From Ruminococcus flavefaciens (GTDB taxonomy: Bacteria; Bacillota; Clostridia; Oscillospirales; Ruminococcaceae), in NCBI GenBank assembly GCA_004554385.1, contig SFMO01000140.1:1-29607 (forward strand): a stretch of 29,607 nucleotides of DNA, in the 5' to 3' direction. A model generated the notes under the pieces. The model was not told the origin of the DNA. It saw only the letters and a program-made list of their open reading frames with translations, and did no database searches. Position 1 is the first letter of the stretch, and each line of letters begins with the position of its first letter. This document shows positions 1 to 7,867 of the stretch, piece by piece. The position numbers and the translations under genes are program-made.

Positions 1-12
1 CTGCAATAAAAG

Positions 13-41
13 TTGAAAGAAAAGCAGAGACATGTTATAAT
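13..41 (+). promoter_or_regulatory. Sigma-A-type promoter upstream of sigma locus 1
   Basis: TTGAAA at 13-18, a 17-base spacer and TATAAT at 36-41, with TG one base before the -10 (extended -10). It lies about 170 bases before the first sigma gene, so it could give basal transcription of the locus, but a small GC hairpin just downstream may attenuate it. Confidence 0.6.
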
Positions 42-58
42 TAACGTAAACTCAATTA

Positions 59-77
59 CCGCCTTGAGGCGGATTTT
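59..77 (+). terminator. Small hairpin plus short T run, possible attenuator
   Basis: Perfect 5-bp stem CCGCC (59-63) / GGCGG (68-72) with a TTGA loop, followed by ATTTTAAT. It starts about 11 bases after the predicted start of the promoter at 13-41. The stem is short and the T run weak, so it may be an inefficient terminator, a 5' stabilising hairpin, or chance. Confidence 0.35.
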
Positions 78-164
78 AATAACATAAAGGTCACAGATAT
101 CCGACCTCAGAAAACATTTCTGAATTATTTTCCAGAATTACTAAGACATTTGCTGTAAAATATT

Positions 165-180
165 CGTCTAATAAGTGAAA
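165..180 (+). promoter_or_regulatory. Conserved CGTCTAATAAGTGAAA box before sigma gene 1
   Basis: The 12-mer CTAATAAGTGAA (168-179) recurs upstream of all three sigma genes, here 32 bases before the start codon. In loci 1 and 3 the match extends to CGTCTAATAAGTGAAAG. CGTCTA resembles the -10 of ECF sigma promoters (compare Bacillus SigX), so an autoregulated promoter is the favoured reading. No shared -35 was found, so an RNA-level or repressor site is also possible. Confidence 0.5.
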
Positions 181-211
181 GGCAATATTTTTTCCGGAAA
201 GGAGCCGTTCA

Positions 212-769
212 ATGGATAATGGTGCAAGTAGCTACAGCCGTTATCTTGCCGGAGACGATTCAGCACTGGGAGACATTGTCCGTGAATATAAGGACGGTCT
301 CACGATCTATCTTAATAGTTTTACCAACAATATACATGATGCAGAGGAGCTTATGGAGGAGACCTTTTTCAAGCTCGCTTACAAAAAGCCGAAATATTCG
401 GGGAAAAGCTCGTTCAAGACATGGCTTTTCTCTATAGGGAGGAATCTTGCTATCGACTATCTCAGACGCATTAAGAAGAAACGGGATACCTCGCTCGATG
501 AGTGTTCTGATCTCGGTTCTGGTGTGGATATTGAGGAAAACTATATCAGGGAGGAACAGAAGCTGATGGTGCACAAAGCACTGAAAAAACTGCACAGCCA
601 GTACAGTCAGGCTATATGCCTTACATACATAGAAGGCTTCAGCAATTCAGAGGCAGCGTGTATAATGCATAAAAGCAGCCGGCAGATGACAAATTTACTA
701 TATCAGGCAAAAAAAGCTCTCCGTGAAGAGTTGGAAAAGGAGGGGATAAAGTATGCTGGAATGGGATGA
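212..769 (+). CDS. ECF-like sigma-70 family RNA polymerase sigma factor (locus 1)
   Basis: A 185-residue alternative sigma factor that should direct RNA polymerase to a small regulon. Region 2 spans about residues 22-90 (motif KSSFKTWLFSIGRNLAIDYLRR, typical of ECF helices) and region 4 about 118-178 (YIEGFSNSEAACIMH helix-turn-helix). The length is normal for the ECF group. The start ATG follows GGAAAGGAG at a good distance and begins with MDNGASSY, a signature shared with two paralogues at 7868 and 23366. Its last codons (EKEG) contain AAGGAGG, the ribosome-binding site of the next gene, which overlaps it by 17 bases, so the two are translationally coupled. The target regulon cannot be read from sequence, but the partner's dockerin points to cellulosome or cell-wall degradation genes. 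Family call is confident, target is inference. Confidence 0.9.
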   Translation: MDNGASSYSRYLAGDDSALGDIVREYKDGLTIYLNSFTNNIHDAEELMEETFFKLAYKKPKYSGKSSFKTWLFSIGRNLAIDYLRRIKKKRDTSLDECSDLGSGVDIEENYIREEQKLMVHKALKKLHSQYSQAICLTYIEGFSNSEAACIMHKSSRQMTNLLYQAKKALREELEKEGIKYAGMG

Positions 770-3062
770 GATAACTCGTGATCTGCTCAGAAGAAGAGAT
801 GAGAAGATCGCTCAGAAAAAAGCGCAGATGCGGGTGATCAGAAGGACGGTAATATCTGCACTGTGCCTTTGCCTCACGGTCTCAGCAGGCTTAGGTGTAT
901 GGAAATATGCGCCCGGCCGGTCAGGTCTGGATAATGAGCCGGATGATCCTGTTGCTGCTGCCGATGTTACGACGTCAGTAATCGATGATAAAATACCTGA
1001 CATCACAGTGACTGCATCGGCAAGCGGAATCGTAACAGGAACACAGGCAAGGCATGATACCGTTACAACGTCCTCTTTCCGCAATACTTCTGCAGTAACT
1101 GCTTCTGTAAAGCAGACCGCTGCTGCAACCTCTGCGGCTCTCACAAAAAAGCCTGAAAGCGTTGTCACAACAAGTACAAATGTATCAATTGCGGGACCTA
1201 TCATGTATGAAGAGAGGAATGTTACTATGAGGAGATTTTTAGCAGTTCTGGCGGCAACATCAATAATGGCAAATCCGATAGCTGCAAACGCTTCACCGAT
1301 CGTACGCTTTGATCCTGATGGAGATTGGGTGAATTCTTCCAGTCTGGATTATGAGAAGATCGAATCGGGGCAGCTTGATCCCGATTTTAACGGCGACGGA
1401 AAATTTGATGTTTATGACGTTTATTATTCAAATGAGATAATGGATCCTGATTTTGAGCTGATAGCCAATTATTACATCAGGGAAAACGGCATAAATCCCG
1501 AGGACTACAGGATCGAGAACTTCAGAAATGCGGAAGGCGGCTTCACACAGCGTGCATGGAGCTTTCTGGGCTATTTTGCACATTTCAACGAGCCTAACCT
1601 GAAATATGAGCGTATGGTGAAATACGATGCCGAGAACAATGTCAGTCTTGACTTCAATGCTGACGGTGTGACTGACGTAAAGGACTGTCTGGATTACTGG
1701 ATGTTTGACAGCTATCTGGTTGACTATTCCTGTTGGCGCCTTAAAGATGATGATTATGCCGATGAACTAAGAGCAGAATACGGCGTTGATCCTGACTCGT
1801 ATGGCTGGGGATTTATACACAGGCTCGATTCTATTCTCGGAAAAGAATCTGTGGATATTGGCTTCTGTATCCCTGCGGATAAATACTATCTTGATTTCCC
1901 GATGGACGAGACTACACTTAAAAACTGTGCACAGTATTACTATGATCATTATTATATCGGTTACTTAGCCGATGCAGGAGCTGTTCTGCTTACCAAGGAT
2001 TTCGTAAATAATTTCGGCTTTTCGGAGGAATGGCTTGATCCTGAATACTGCCGCGATTACCTGATCTCAAATGCTGATCCGAAATATATGAATGACTGGC
2101 GCTTCAGAGGGGTTGTTGCAGACATAACAGGTATTGACGAAAGCTTTAATGACGGCAACGGACATTTTTATGAAAAGTCGGGTTATGGATACGAATACAT
2201 GGGTGAAGCAAGAGTAGACGCTATCGAAGCAGGCTTTGTAAAGTATGAGGATTACTGCGATATACTCAGCTGGCACAGCAATAACCATAATTATCTGTCA
2301 GCTACATATCCCGATTACGAAAAAGCTGTCAGGGATGGCAGAATATCTGTCCCCGATATGAACTCTGACGGAAAGCTTGACGACGCTGATATGGAGGTAC
2401 TTTCCGTCTGCTACAGAGTTATATCGATCAGGGATTATTCTTTAGATCAGGTCTTATACGACGTAAAGCACTGGTATGATAAGCTTTTCTTCTCACGTGC
2501 AAACATAGGAAGAGTCAACGAAAATCTCGACAGACCTGACTGGAAGCCCGACGTTGACGCTATAGCTTCTCTTGACTGCAACGAAAACGGTATCATATGC
2601 GATGATTATGATGTTCTCTTTGCAGGTATCTACATTTCAAAATACGGCAATGTTGATTTTGATCTGTACAACGAATTCTTCGCCTCAGAGATCTATCAGG
2701 AGTATGAGAACAGAAACTGGAGATATTATGATCGCAATTCAGGCTGCTTCCAGGATTTGCCATACGGAGTTTACTATGACTATATAGTTTCTCTGGGCGA
2801 TCTGCTGTTTGATATGGAGGCTGCAAATCCAAAGGCGCCAAAGGCTCCGTCAGGTGCACCGCACAGAACAGGTGACGCCGATGTAAGCGGTGATGTTGCA
2901 ATGAACGACGTCGTTCTTATAATGCAGAGCCTCTGCAACCCGAATAAATACGCTATGTGCTCAAGAGGCGAATTCAACGCAGACGTAAACAATACCAACG
3001 ACGGAATCACTGCTATGGATGCTCTTGCTGTTCAGCAGAGACTTCTTAATGAAAATGAATAA
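753..3062 (+). CDS. Probable anti-sigma membrane protein fused in frame to multi-EF-hand dockerin protein (locus 1)
   Basis: Predicted 769 residues. Residues 1-32 form a short charged cytoplasmic helix, 33-50 a single membrane segment, and 56-150 a Ser/Thr/Val-rich linker, the layout expected of a one-pass anti-sigma factor coupled to the overlapping sigma gene. No HxxxCxxC zinc anti-sigma motif is present. At residue 159 (base 1227) a second Met with its own ribosome-binding site starts a convincing signal peptide (MRRFLAVLAATSIMANPIAANA). After it come single EF-hand/dockerin-like loops near bases 1380 (DFNGDGKFDVYDV), 1650, 2355 and 2573, and a C-terminal dockerin at about 2870-3050 (GDADVSGDVAMNDVVLIMQSL, then DGITAMDALAVQQRLL). 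The same arrangement recurs at 8409. The product may be one long sensor or two proteins from one frame. Anti-sigma function is inferred from position and topology. Confidence 0.75.
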   Translation: MLEWDEITRDLLRRRDEKIAQKKAQMRVIRRTVISALCLCLTVSAGLGVWKYAPGRSGLDNEPDDPVAAADVTTSVIDDKIPDITVTASASGIVTGTQARHDTVTTSSFRNTSAVTASVKQTAAATSAALTKKPESVVTTSTNVSIAGPIMYEERNVTMRRFLAVLAATSIMANPIAANASPIVRFDPDGDWVNSSSLDYEKIESGQLDPDFNGDGKFDVYDVYYSNEIMDPDFELIANYYIRENGINPEDYRIENFRNAEGGFTQRAWSFLGYFAHFNEPNLKYERMVKYDAENNVSLDFNADGVTDVKDCLDYWMFDSYLVDYSCWRLKDDDYADELRAEYGVDPDSYGWGFIHRLDSILGKESVDIGFCIPADKYYLDFPMDETTLKNCAQYYYDHYYIGYLADAGAVLLTKDFVNNFGFSEEWLDPEYCRDYLISNADPKYMNDWRFRGVVADITGIDESFNDGNGHFYEKSGYGYEYMGEARVDAIEAGFVKYEDYCDILSWHSNNHNYLSATYPDYEKAVRDGRISVPDMNSDGKLDDADMEVLSVCYRVISIRDYSLDQVLYDVKHWYDKLFFSRANIGRVNENLDRPDWKPDVDAIASLDCNENGIICDDYDVLFAGIYISKYGNVDFDLYNEFFASEIYQEYENRNWRYYDRNSGCFQDLPYGVYYDYIVSLGDLLFDMEAANPKAPKAPSGAPHRTGDADVSGDVAMNDVVLIMQSLCNPNKYAMCSRGEFNADVNNTNDGITAMDALAVQQRLLNENE
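1211..1229 (+). promoter_or_regulatory. Internal ribosome-binding site and start codon in the locus 1 fusion
   Basis: AGAGAGGA (1211-1218), 8 bases, then ATG (1227-1229), in frame with the start at 753. It opens a signal peptide ending in an AxA-like site (ANA-S). Translation from here would give a 611-residue secreted dockerin protein without the anti-sigma part. An upstream in-frame ATG at 1203 has no good ribosome-binding site. Confidence 0.55.
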
Positions 3063-3107
3063 GTACAACAACTAATAATAACCGATTCAGAAAGGAGTTA
3101 CCACACC

Positions 3108-4877
3108 ATGAAAAAAGCATTATCACTTGCAGCATCACTTATGATCGCAGCCTCAGGCATCTTGCTTCCGACTGCAACAGCCGCTGAAGGCGATGATTTC
3201 CTTGCATTTCAGCGAAAGAGCTTTCTTGAAAATTATTCGTCCGATGTGAAAAAAATTGAAGCTATGGCTGAAAAGGAAGACGAAATGGACTTCAACAGCG
3301 ACGGGAAATTTGACATGTGGGACGTATATGCTTACTATCGCGGATACAGCGAGCTTGTGTTCAATACCGGAATGACCTATGTCCATGATGACGGCACTGA
3401 GACATATGAGCCGCCTGTTTATGAAGTTCCTGAACAGATCAAGGAAAAAGTAAGCAAATACGGCGATTTCAGCGGAAACGGCAAACTGGACTACAATGAT
3501 TTCGACCTTCTGTTTTATTACTATTCACTGAATTATCCTGTTTCATATGACTTTGTGGATCCGGATTATTACTATTACAACTGCCCTGACAATATTCTCA
3601 ATAATGGCTGCGAAGAGCTGTTTGAGAATAAAGAAGGCGTCTGGACAATACAGGATCTCGGGGACAGTATCAATGGCTACATGGAAAAGCCTCTTATACA
3701 GTTCATACTTGATTATGTTGACCGTACCTCACGTATCGGAAGCTCATACAGCGTGTTCTGCGATATGGTGGACCGAGGTATCCTTGATCTCGACATCAAC
3801 GGCGACGGCGAGTACACTTTTTCTGACCTGAATGACATATTCCATGGACTGAAGTGCTTCAGCCGTGATGAATCCCCTGAGTACGGCGACGAAAAGAGCA
3901 GCGGCTTCTCAAAGGAGGAGTGGGAGAGACTTGGAAATACCTGCCTGGTCTCAGAGGCTGCACTGGGCTATGCCTTTGAGGGAGAAGACTACTATGTGGC
4001 ATATCTCTTTGAACATTCGCCATTCAAGAAGGCTTATGCAGACAAGCATTACTTTGAAGGCTTAAGAGGCAGTGAGGCTAAGGATGAACTGGGCTGGCAT
4101 ATGAGAAATTACCTTAGTTTTACTTATCCCGGCGTTTATTTCCCGCGTGCTGATTTCACTCAGGAGGAGATAAGAAATGACTTCATAAACTACTATAACA
4201 AGGTCATGGACGGCACTCTCCCCGAGCCCGACATCAATATGAACGGCACTATAGAGTTTGAGGATTATATCTATGCAGACCTTATCCTTGCAGGCGACTA
4301 TCTCCCCGATATGTCAAAGTATCCTGACTTTTCTCCCGAGATTATCGAGAACTTCAGAAACAACTGCGACTTCAACGAAAATGAAATGAGCGGTGATCTT
4401 TCCGATGTCATCTCAATACAGCTCTATGTTGTCAAGAAGCTCGGTATCCCCGAGGATGAGGTAAAGAATGAGATGGCAAGATATTACAAGAAGCATCTCG
4501 ATATAGACGTTTATGACTATGAGCACTATGTACTTCCCGAGGAAAAAGGATCAGCTTCTGCAAGCACAAGTGATCCCATTCCCGAATTTGACGGCAGCGC
4601 TCCTGCTTCGAGAAACGTTCCTGCTATCAGGAGCTATATGAGCAATATCGAGCTTTTCCGCCCTAAGAACGGCGACGCAAACAATGACGGAAGCGTTGAT
4701 ATGTCCGATTCTGTGCTTATAATGCAGGCTCTTGCAAATCCTGACAAGTACGGCGAAAACGGTACATCAGAGAACCACATCACGCTTCAGGGCAGAACAA
4801 ACGGAGATATGGACGGCGATGGCCTTACAGTAGGCGACGCTCAGGCTATACAGCAAATTCTCCTTGGGATAAACTGA
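3108..4877 (+). CDS. Secreted multi-EF-hand dockerin protein
   Basis: A 589-residue secreted protein with a clear signal peptide (MKKALSLAASLMIAASG..., cleavage near TATAA-EG). It has no recognisable catalytic domain. Five single calcium-loop motifs are spread along it, near bases 3285 (DFNSDGKFDMWDV), 3463 (DFSGNGKLDYNDF), 3790 (DINGDGEYTFSDL), 4230 (DINMNGTIEFEDY) and 4365 (DFNENEMSGDLSD), followed by a full dockerin at about 4672-4870 with the NPDKY signature. It is a paralogue of the C-terminal parts encoded at 1227-3062 and 8907-10697. AAAGGAG (3091-3097) precedes the ATG. Only 45 bases separate it from the gene before and a terminator follows, so it is probably the last gene of the sigma locus 1 operon. 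Attachment to a cohesin is expected; the role of the EF-hand region is unknown. Confidence 0.85.
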   Translation: MKKALSLAASLMIAASGILLPTATAAEGDDFLAFQRKSFLENYSSDVKKIEAMAEKEDEMDFNSDGKFDMWDVYAYYRGYSELVFNTGMTYVHDDGTETYEPPVYEVPEQIKEKVSKYGDFSGNGKLDYNDFDLLFYYYSLNYPVSYDFVDPDYYYYNCPDNILNNGCEELFENKEGVWTIQDLGDSINGYMEKPLIQFILDYVDRTSRIGSSYSVFCDMVDRGILDLDINGDGEYTFSDLNDIFHGLKCFSRDESPEYGDEKSSGFSKEEWERLGNTCLVSEAALGYAFEGEDYYVAYLFEHSPFKKAYADKHYFEGLRGSEAKDELGWHMRNYLSFTYPGVYFPRADFTQEEIRNDFINYYNKVMDGTLPEPDINMNGTIEFEDYIYADLILAGDYLPDMSKYPDFSPEIIENFRNNCDFNENEMSGDLSDVISIQLYVVKKLGIPEDEVKNEMARYYKKHLDIDVYDYEHYVLPEEKGSASASTSDPIPEFDGSAPASRNVPAIRSYMSNIELFRPKNGDANNDGSVDMSDSVLIMQALANPDKYGENGTSENHITLQGRTNGDMDGDGLTVGDAQAIQQILLGIN

Positions 4878-4883
4878 ATCATC

Positions 4884-4913
4884 AAAAGCTCCGATCAGAC
4901 GGTCGGAGCTTTT
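4884..4913 (+). terminator. Rho-independent terminator of locus 1
   Basis: Stem AAAAGCTCCGA (4884-4894) / TCGGAGCTTTT (4903-4913) with an 8-base loop and a T-rich end. Nearly the same GCTCCGA/TCGGAGC stem ends the genes at 18567 and 26002. Confidence 0.9.
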
Positions 4914-4960
4914 TCATTTTGGGCAAAGACTTGCTCTTGAAAAAACTGTCGAAAAAAGCA

Positions 4961-4989
4961 TTGCACTGTGATGATGAATGTGATATAAT
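4961..4989 (+). promoter_or_regulatory. Sigma-A promoter of the CotH-dockerin gene
   Basis: TTGCAC (4961-4966), 17-base spacer, TATAAT (4984-4989) with TG at 4981-4982 (extended -10). Confidence 0.8.
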
Positions 4990-5028
4990 AAATGCGTTAT
5001 TCAATGTTAAATGCCGGGAGGTAATAAA

Positions 5029-7629
5029 ATGGATCATATCAAAAAAATGTTCGGTTTTGCAACAGCTGTGCTTATGGTTTCCGCAATGCCATGTAATATG
5101 CCATTTGCGACAGCTGAGCAGAGTCCGGACGAACTTTGCATCAACGAAGTATGTACTCAGAACAAGAACTGCTACACTGACAGCCTTGGCGGAGCCTCAG
5201 ACTGGATAGAACTTTTTAACGGCAGTGACGGAGATATTGACCTGGCAGGCTACGGTATGTCTGACAGCGAGGAGCTTCCGCCGAAGTTTGTCTTTCCGTC
5301 GGGAACTGTTATCGGCAAGGGCGAATATATGCTGATAACCGCCGATAAGAATGGTGAGGGCATGACAGAGCTGAACACAGGCTTCGGACTAAGCAAGTCG
5401 GGAGAGACTCTTGTTCTTTCGTCTCCTGATGGTGAAACGGTGCAGAAGCTGGAGATACCTGCACTTGCTGAGGACGCAGTATATGGACGCTCTTCAGACG
5501 GAAGCTACTCGATAATGTCGCCTACTCCCGGTGAAGAAAATATGTCTTCGCCTGCTGAGCCTGTATTTTCACTGGAATCAGGCTTCTACAGCGAGAATGA
5601 TGTTAAGGAGCTGACTATCGCCTCATCGGATACGGTATACTACACTCTCGACGGTACAGACCCGATCACCTCGGATACTGCCCAAATATACACAGAAGCA
5701 GTTCCTCTGTATGACAGAAGTATTGAGGAGAACGTCTACAGCAAATATCAGCATGAGGACATGGGACCATATTCCATAACCCTCAGCAGAAGCTATGAAG
5801 CAAATCCCGAGAAGTTCGACAAGGCTACTGTTGTCAGGGCGGTATCCATGTCCGAAGACGGTACATTCAGCAAGGTCACCACAAAGACCTATTTTGTCAT
5901 GAGCGATGAAAAGCTCAGGTACTACTCAGATATACCCGTGGTATCCCTTGTGACCGACCCCGATAACCTTTTCAGCGCAGACAAGGGTATCTATGTTACA
6001 GGTCAGAATTACGAAACCGAGAATATTGTAAATTTCATTATGACAGGCAAGGATTGGGAACGAGAGGCTGATATCGAGTACTTCAGGGACGGAGAGCTTG
6101 GCTTTACACAGAAAATGGGTATGCGTATCAGAGGTGCAGGCTCAAGGAGCAGTCCTGCAAAGAGCTTCAATCTGTTTGCAAGGAGCGAATACGGCGATTC
6201 TAAGCTGGATCATAAGATAATCGACAACAACTTTTCTGCTATAGACGGCAAAAAAATAAAGCGCTATGATTCCTTCGGCCTCAGAGCTGTCGAGGGCATA
6301 GAGAGACTAAGGGAGTATCCTGTTGATTTTGCACTGAAGGATCACCCAGATCTTGCCACATATAGCGGCGAAAGGTGCATGCTTTTCATTGACGGCGAGC
6401 TGTGGGGAATGTATGAGCTTACCGAAAAGGCTTCCGATTACTACATACAGTCGCACTACGGTGTGCCATCCGAAAATGTTACCATAATCAAAAACGGAGA
6501 GCGTGAGGAAGGTCCCTTTGATGAGCCGCTCAATCTTCAGAAACTGGGAGAATTCTGCTCTGCAAACGACCTTTCAGTTCCCGAAAACTATGAGTATGTC
6601 ACTTCAAAGGTGGATATTGACAGCCTTATAAACTGCTACTGCACAGGACTGTACATCGGCACATGGGACTGGCCGAACTATAATTACTTCATGTGGAGAA
6701 ACAACGGAGAAGTAATAGAGGGAAATCCCTACAGCGACGGCAGATGGAGATTTGGCGCATTCGATTTCGATTACTCTGTGGGGCTTACCTATGATGATTT
6801 CGGCGATCTTGAGGGCTATCAGTACAACAGCTTTATGAAAATGGACGGAGTCAAGGAGTCTATCCCTACGGTCATATTCGCAAAGCTCCTTGATAATCCT
6901 GAGTTCAGAAAGGAATTCATACACAGGTTCTATTTGTTTGCAAATGATGTGTTCGAGCCCGAAAAAATGGTAAAGGAGCTTGACGTAGAGGAAGAGGCAT
7001 ACATGGACTATATGACCATGACTGCATGGCGCTGGTATGACGGAGATGCAGGCATGGATATTGACAGCTTCATGGCTCAGCAGAAACAGTATCTCCATGA
7101 TGAAATGGAGTATATGCGCACATTTTTCAGAGAGCGTCCCGAATATATCATCGGGCATATGCAGAATTACTTTGGCATAACGGATGAGGCGGCTGACATT
7201 ACCGTAACGGTGAATGGCGGCGGAAGCTTTACCGTGGATTCCTCAGATACTGCAATAACGGAAAATGTCTGGACAGGTCTGTTTGACACAGGAGACAAGG
7301 TGACTCTCACCGCACATCCCGATGAGGGATATAAATTTGCAGGCTGGTCGGGAGATATTGAGTCTGACTCGGAAACAATAACCGTTACAGCTGACAAGGC
7401 TGTGAAGCTGGAATGTAATTTCAGAATGGCAGAGTATGAGCTGGGCGATGTTGACATGGACGGAAATACCAATGTGGCTGATCTGGTGGTGCTGAGCAGG
7501 TATCTGAGCGGCAAGGACAGCTTTACACAAATGCAGTTCATACTTGCTGATCTGAACGAGGACGGAGCAGCAGATCTGTTCGATCTTATCCGTCTGCGCA
7601 AAGTGATAATCGGTCAGCTGCTGCGATAA
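5029..7629 (+). CDS. Secreted lamin-tail / CotH kinase-like / dockerin protein
   Basis: Predicted 866 residues. The start at 5029 follows GGGAGG (5016-5021) and opens a signal peptide (MDHIKKMFGFATAVLMVSAM...). Domains in order: lamin-tail domain about 35-165 (INEVCTQN...DWIELFN), a chitobiase C-terminal-like beta domain about 177-290 (VYYTLDGTDP), a CotH domain about 301-700 (GMRIRGAGSRSSPAKSFNLF; later RFGAFDFDYSVGL), a bacterial InlB-B/Big-type repeat about 721-799 (FAGWSGDIES), and a dockerin about 803-866 (GDVDMDGNTNVADLVVLSRY and DLNEDGAADLFDLIRL). CotH of Bacillus spores is an atypical protein kinase; dockerin-bearing CotH proteins are known in R. flavefaciens cellulosomes, where their substrate is unsettled. 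The dockerin lacks the NPDKY signature of its neighbours, so it may have another cohesin partner. It is a single-gene unit between its own promoter and terminator. Confidence 0.9.
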   Translation: MDHIKKMFGFATAVLMVSAMPCNMPFATAEQSPDELCINEVCTQNKNCYTDSLGGASDWIELFNGSDGDIDLAGYGMSDSEELPPKFVFPSGTVIGKGEYMLITADKNGEGMTELNTGFGLSKSGETLVLSSPDGETVQKLEIPALAEDAVYGRSSDGSYSIMSPTPGEENMSSPAEPVFSLESGFYSENDVKELTIASSDTVYYTLDGTDPITSDTAQIYTEAVPLYDRSIEENVYSKYQHEDMGPYSITLSRSYEANPEKFDKATVVRAVSMSEDGTFSKVTTKTYFVMSDEKLRYYSDIPVVSLVTDPDNLFSADKGIYVTGQNYETENIVNFIMTGKDWEREADIEYFRDGELGFTQKMGMRIRGAGSRSSPAKSFNLFARSEYGDSKLDHKIIDNNFSAIDGKKIKRYDSFGLRAVEGIERLREYPVDFALKDHPDLATYSGERCMLFIDGELWGMYELTEKASDYYIQSHYGVPSENVTIIKNGEREEGPFDEPLNLQKLGEFCSANDLSVPENYEYVTSKVDIDSLINCYCTGLYIGTWDWPNYNYFMWRNNGEVIEGNPYSDGRWRFGAFDFDYSVGLTYDDFGDLEGYQYNSFMKMDGVKESIPTVIFAKLLDNPEFRKEFIHRFYLFANDVFEPEKMVKELDVEEEAYMDYMTMTAWRWYDGDAGMDIDSFMAQQKQYLHDEMEYMRTFFRERPEYIIGHMQNYFGITDEAADITVTVNGGGSFTVDSSDTAITENVWTGLFDTGDKVTLTAHPDEGYKFAGWSGDIESDSETITVTADKAVKLECNFRMAEYELGDVDMDGNTNVADLVVLSRYLSGKDSFTQMQFILADLNEDGAADLFDLIRLRKVIIGQLLR

Positions 7630-7636
7630 ATGAGTT

Positions 7637-7730
7637 CCTCTCCTGAAAACAGGCGAGGTTGTTCACTTTTCTCAGTTAAGGAAGTCATAAATGCCCTGAA
7701 GTGTGATCCCGAATGCTTCAGGGCGTTTTT
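7637..7730 (+). terminator. Two successive hairpins ending the CotH gene
   Basis: First hairpin CCTCtCCTG (7637-7645) / CAGGcGAGG (7650-7658) followed by TTGTT; second and stronger one GCCCTGAAG (7693-7701) / CTTCAGGGC (7716-7724) followed by a run of five T (7726-7730). The second is a standard intrinsic terminator. Confidence 0.85.
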
Positions 7731-7818
7731 GTATGATGAAAGCAGTCGGTATTATGCGGGTTATAGTTAAATAATAATTTTTTTGAAAAACAGTGAGAGT
7801 GTTTGAAGTGTAAATGCA

Positions 7819-7830
7819 CTAATAAGTGAA
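7819..7830 (+). promoter_or_regulatory. CTAATAAGTGAA box before sigma gene 2
   Basis: The 12-mer is identical to those at 168-179 and 23320-23331 and lies 37 bases before the start codon. Here it is preceded by GCA rather than CGT, so the ECF-like -10 match is weaker than in loci 1 and 3. Confidence 0.45.
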
Positions 7831-7867
7831 TGAAGATCATGATCAGCATTTCAGAAAGGGACGTGTC

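Noticed and set aside
5029..7629. CotH as evidence for sporulation genes
   Set aside because: The protein has a signal peptide and dockerin and no spore-coat neighbours, so a cellulosomal role fits better.
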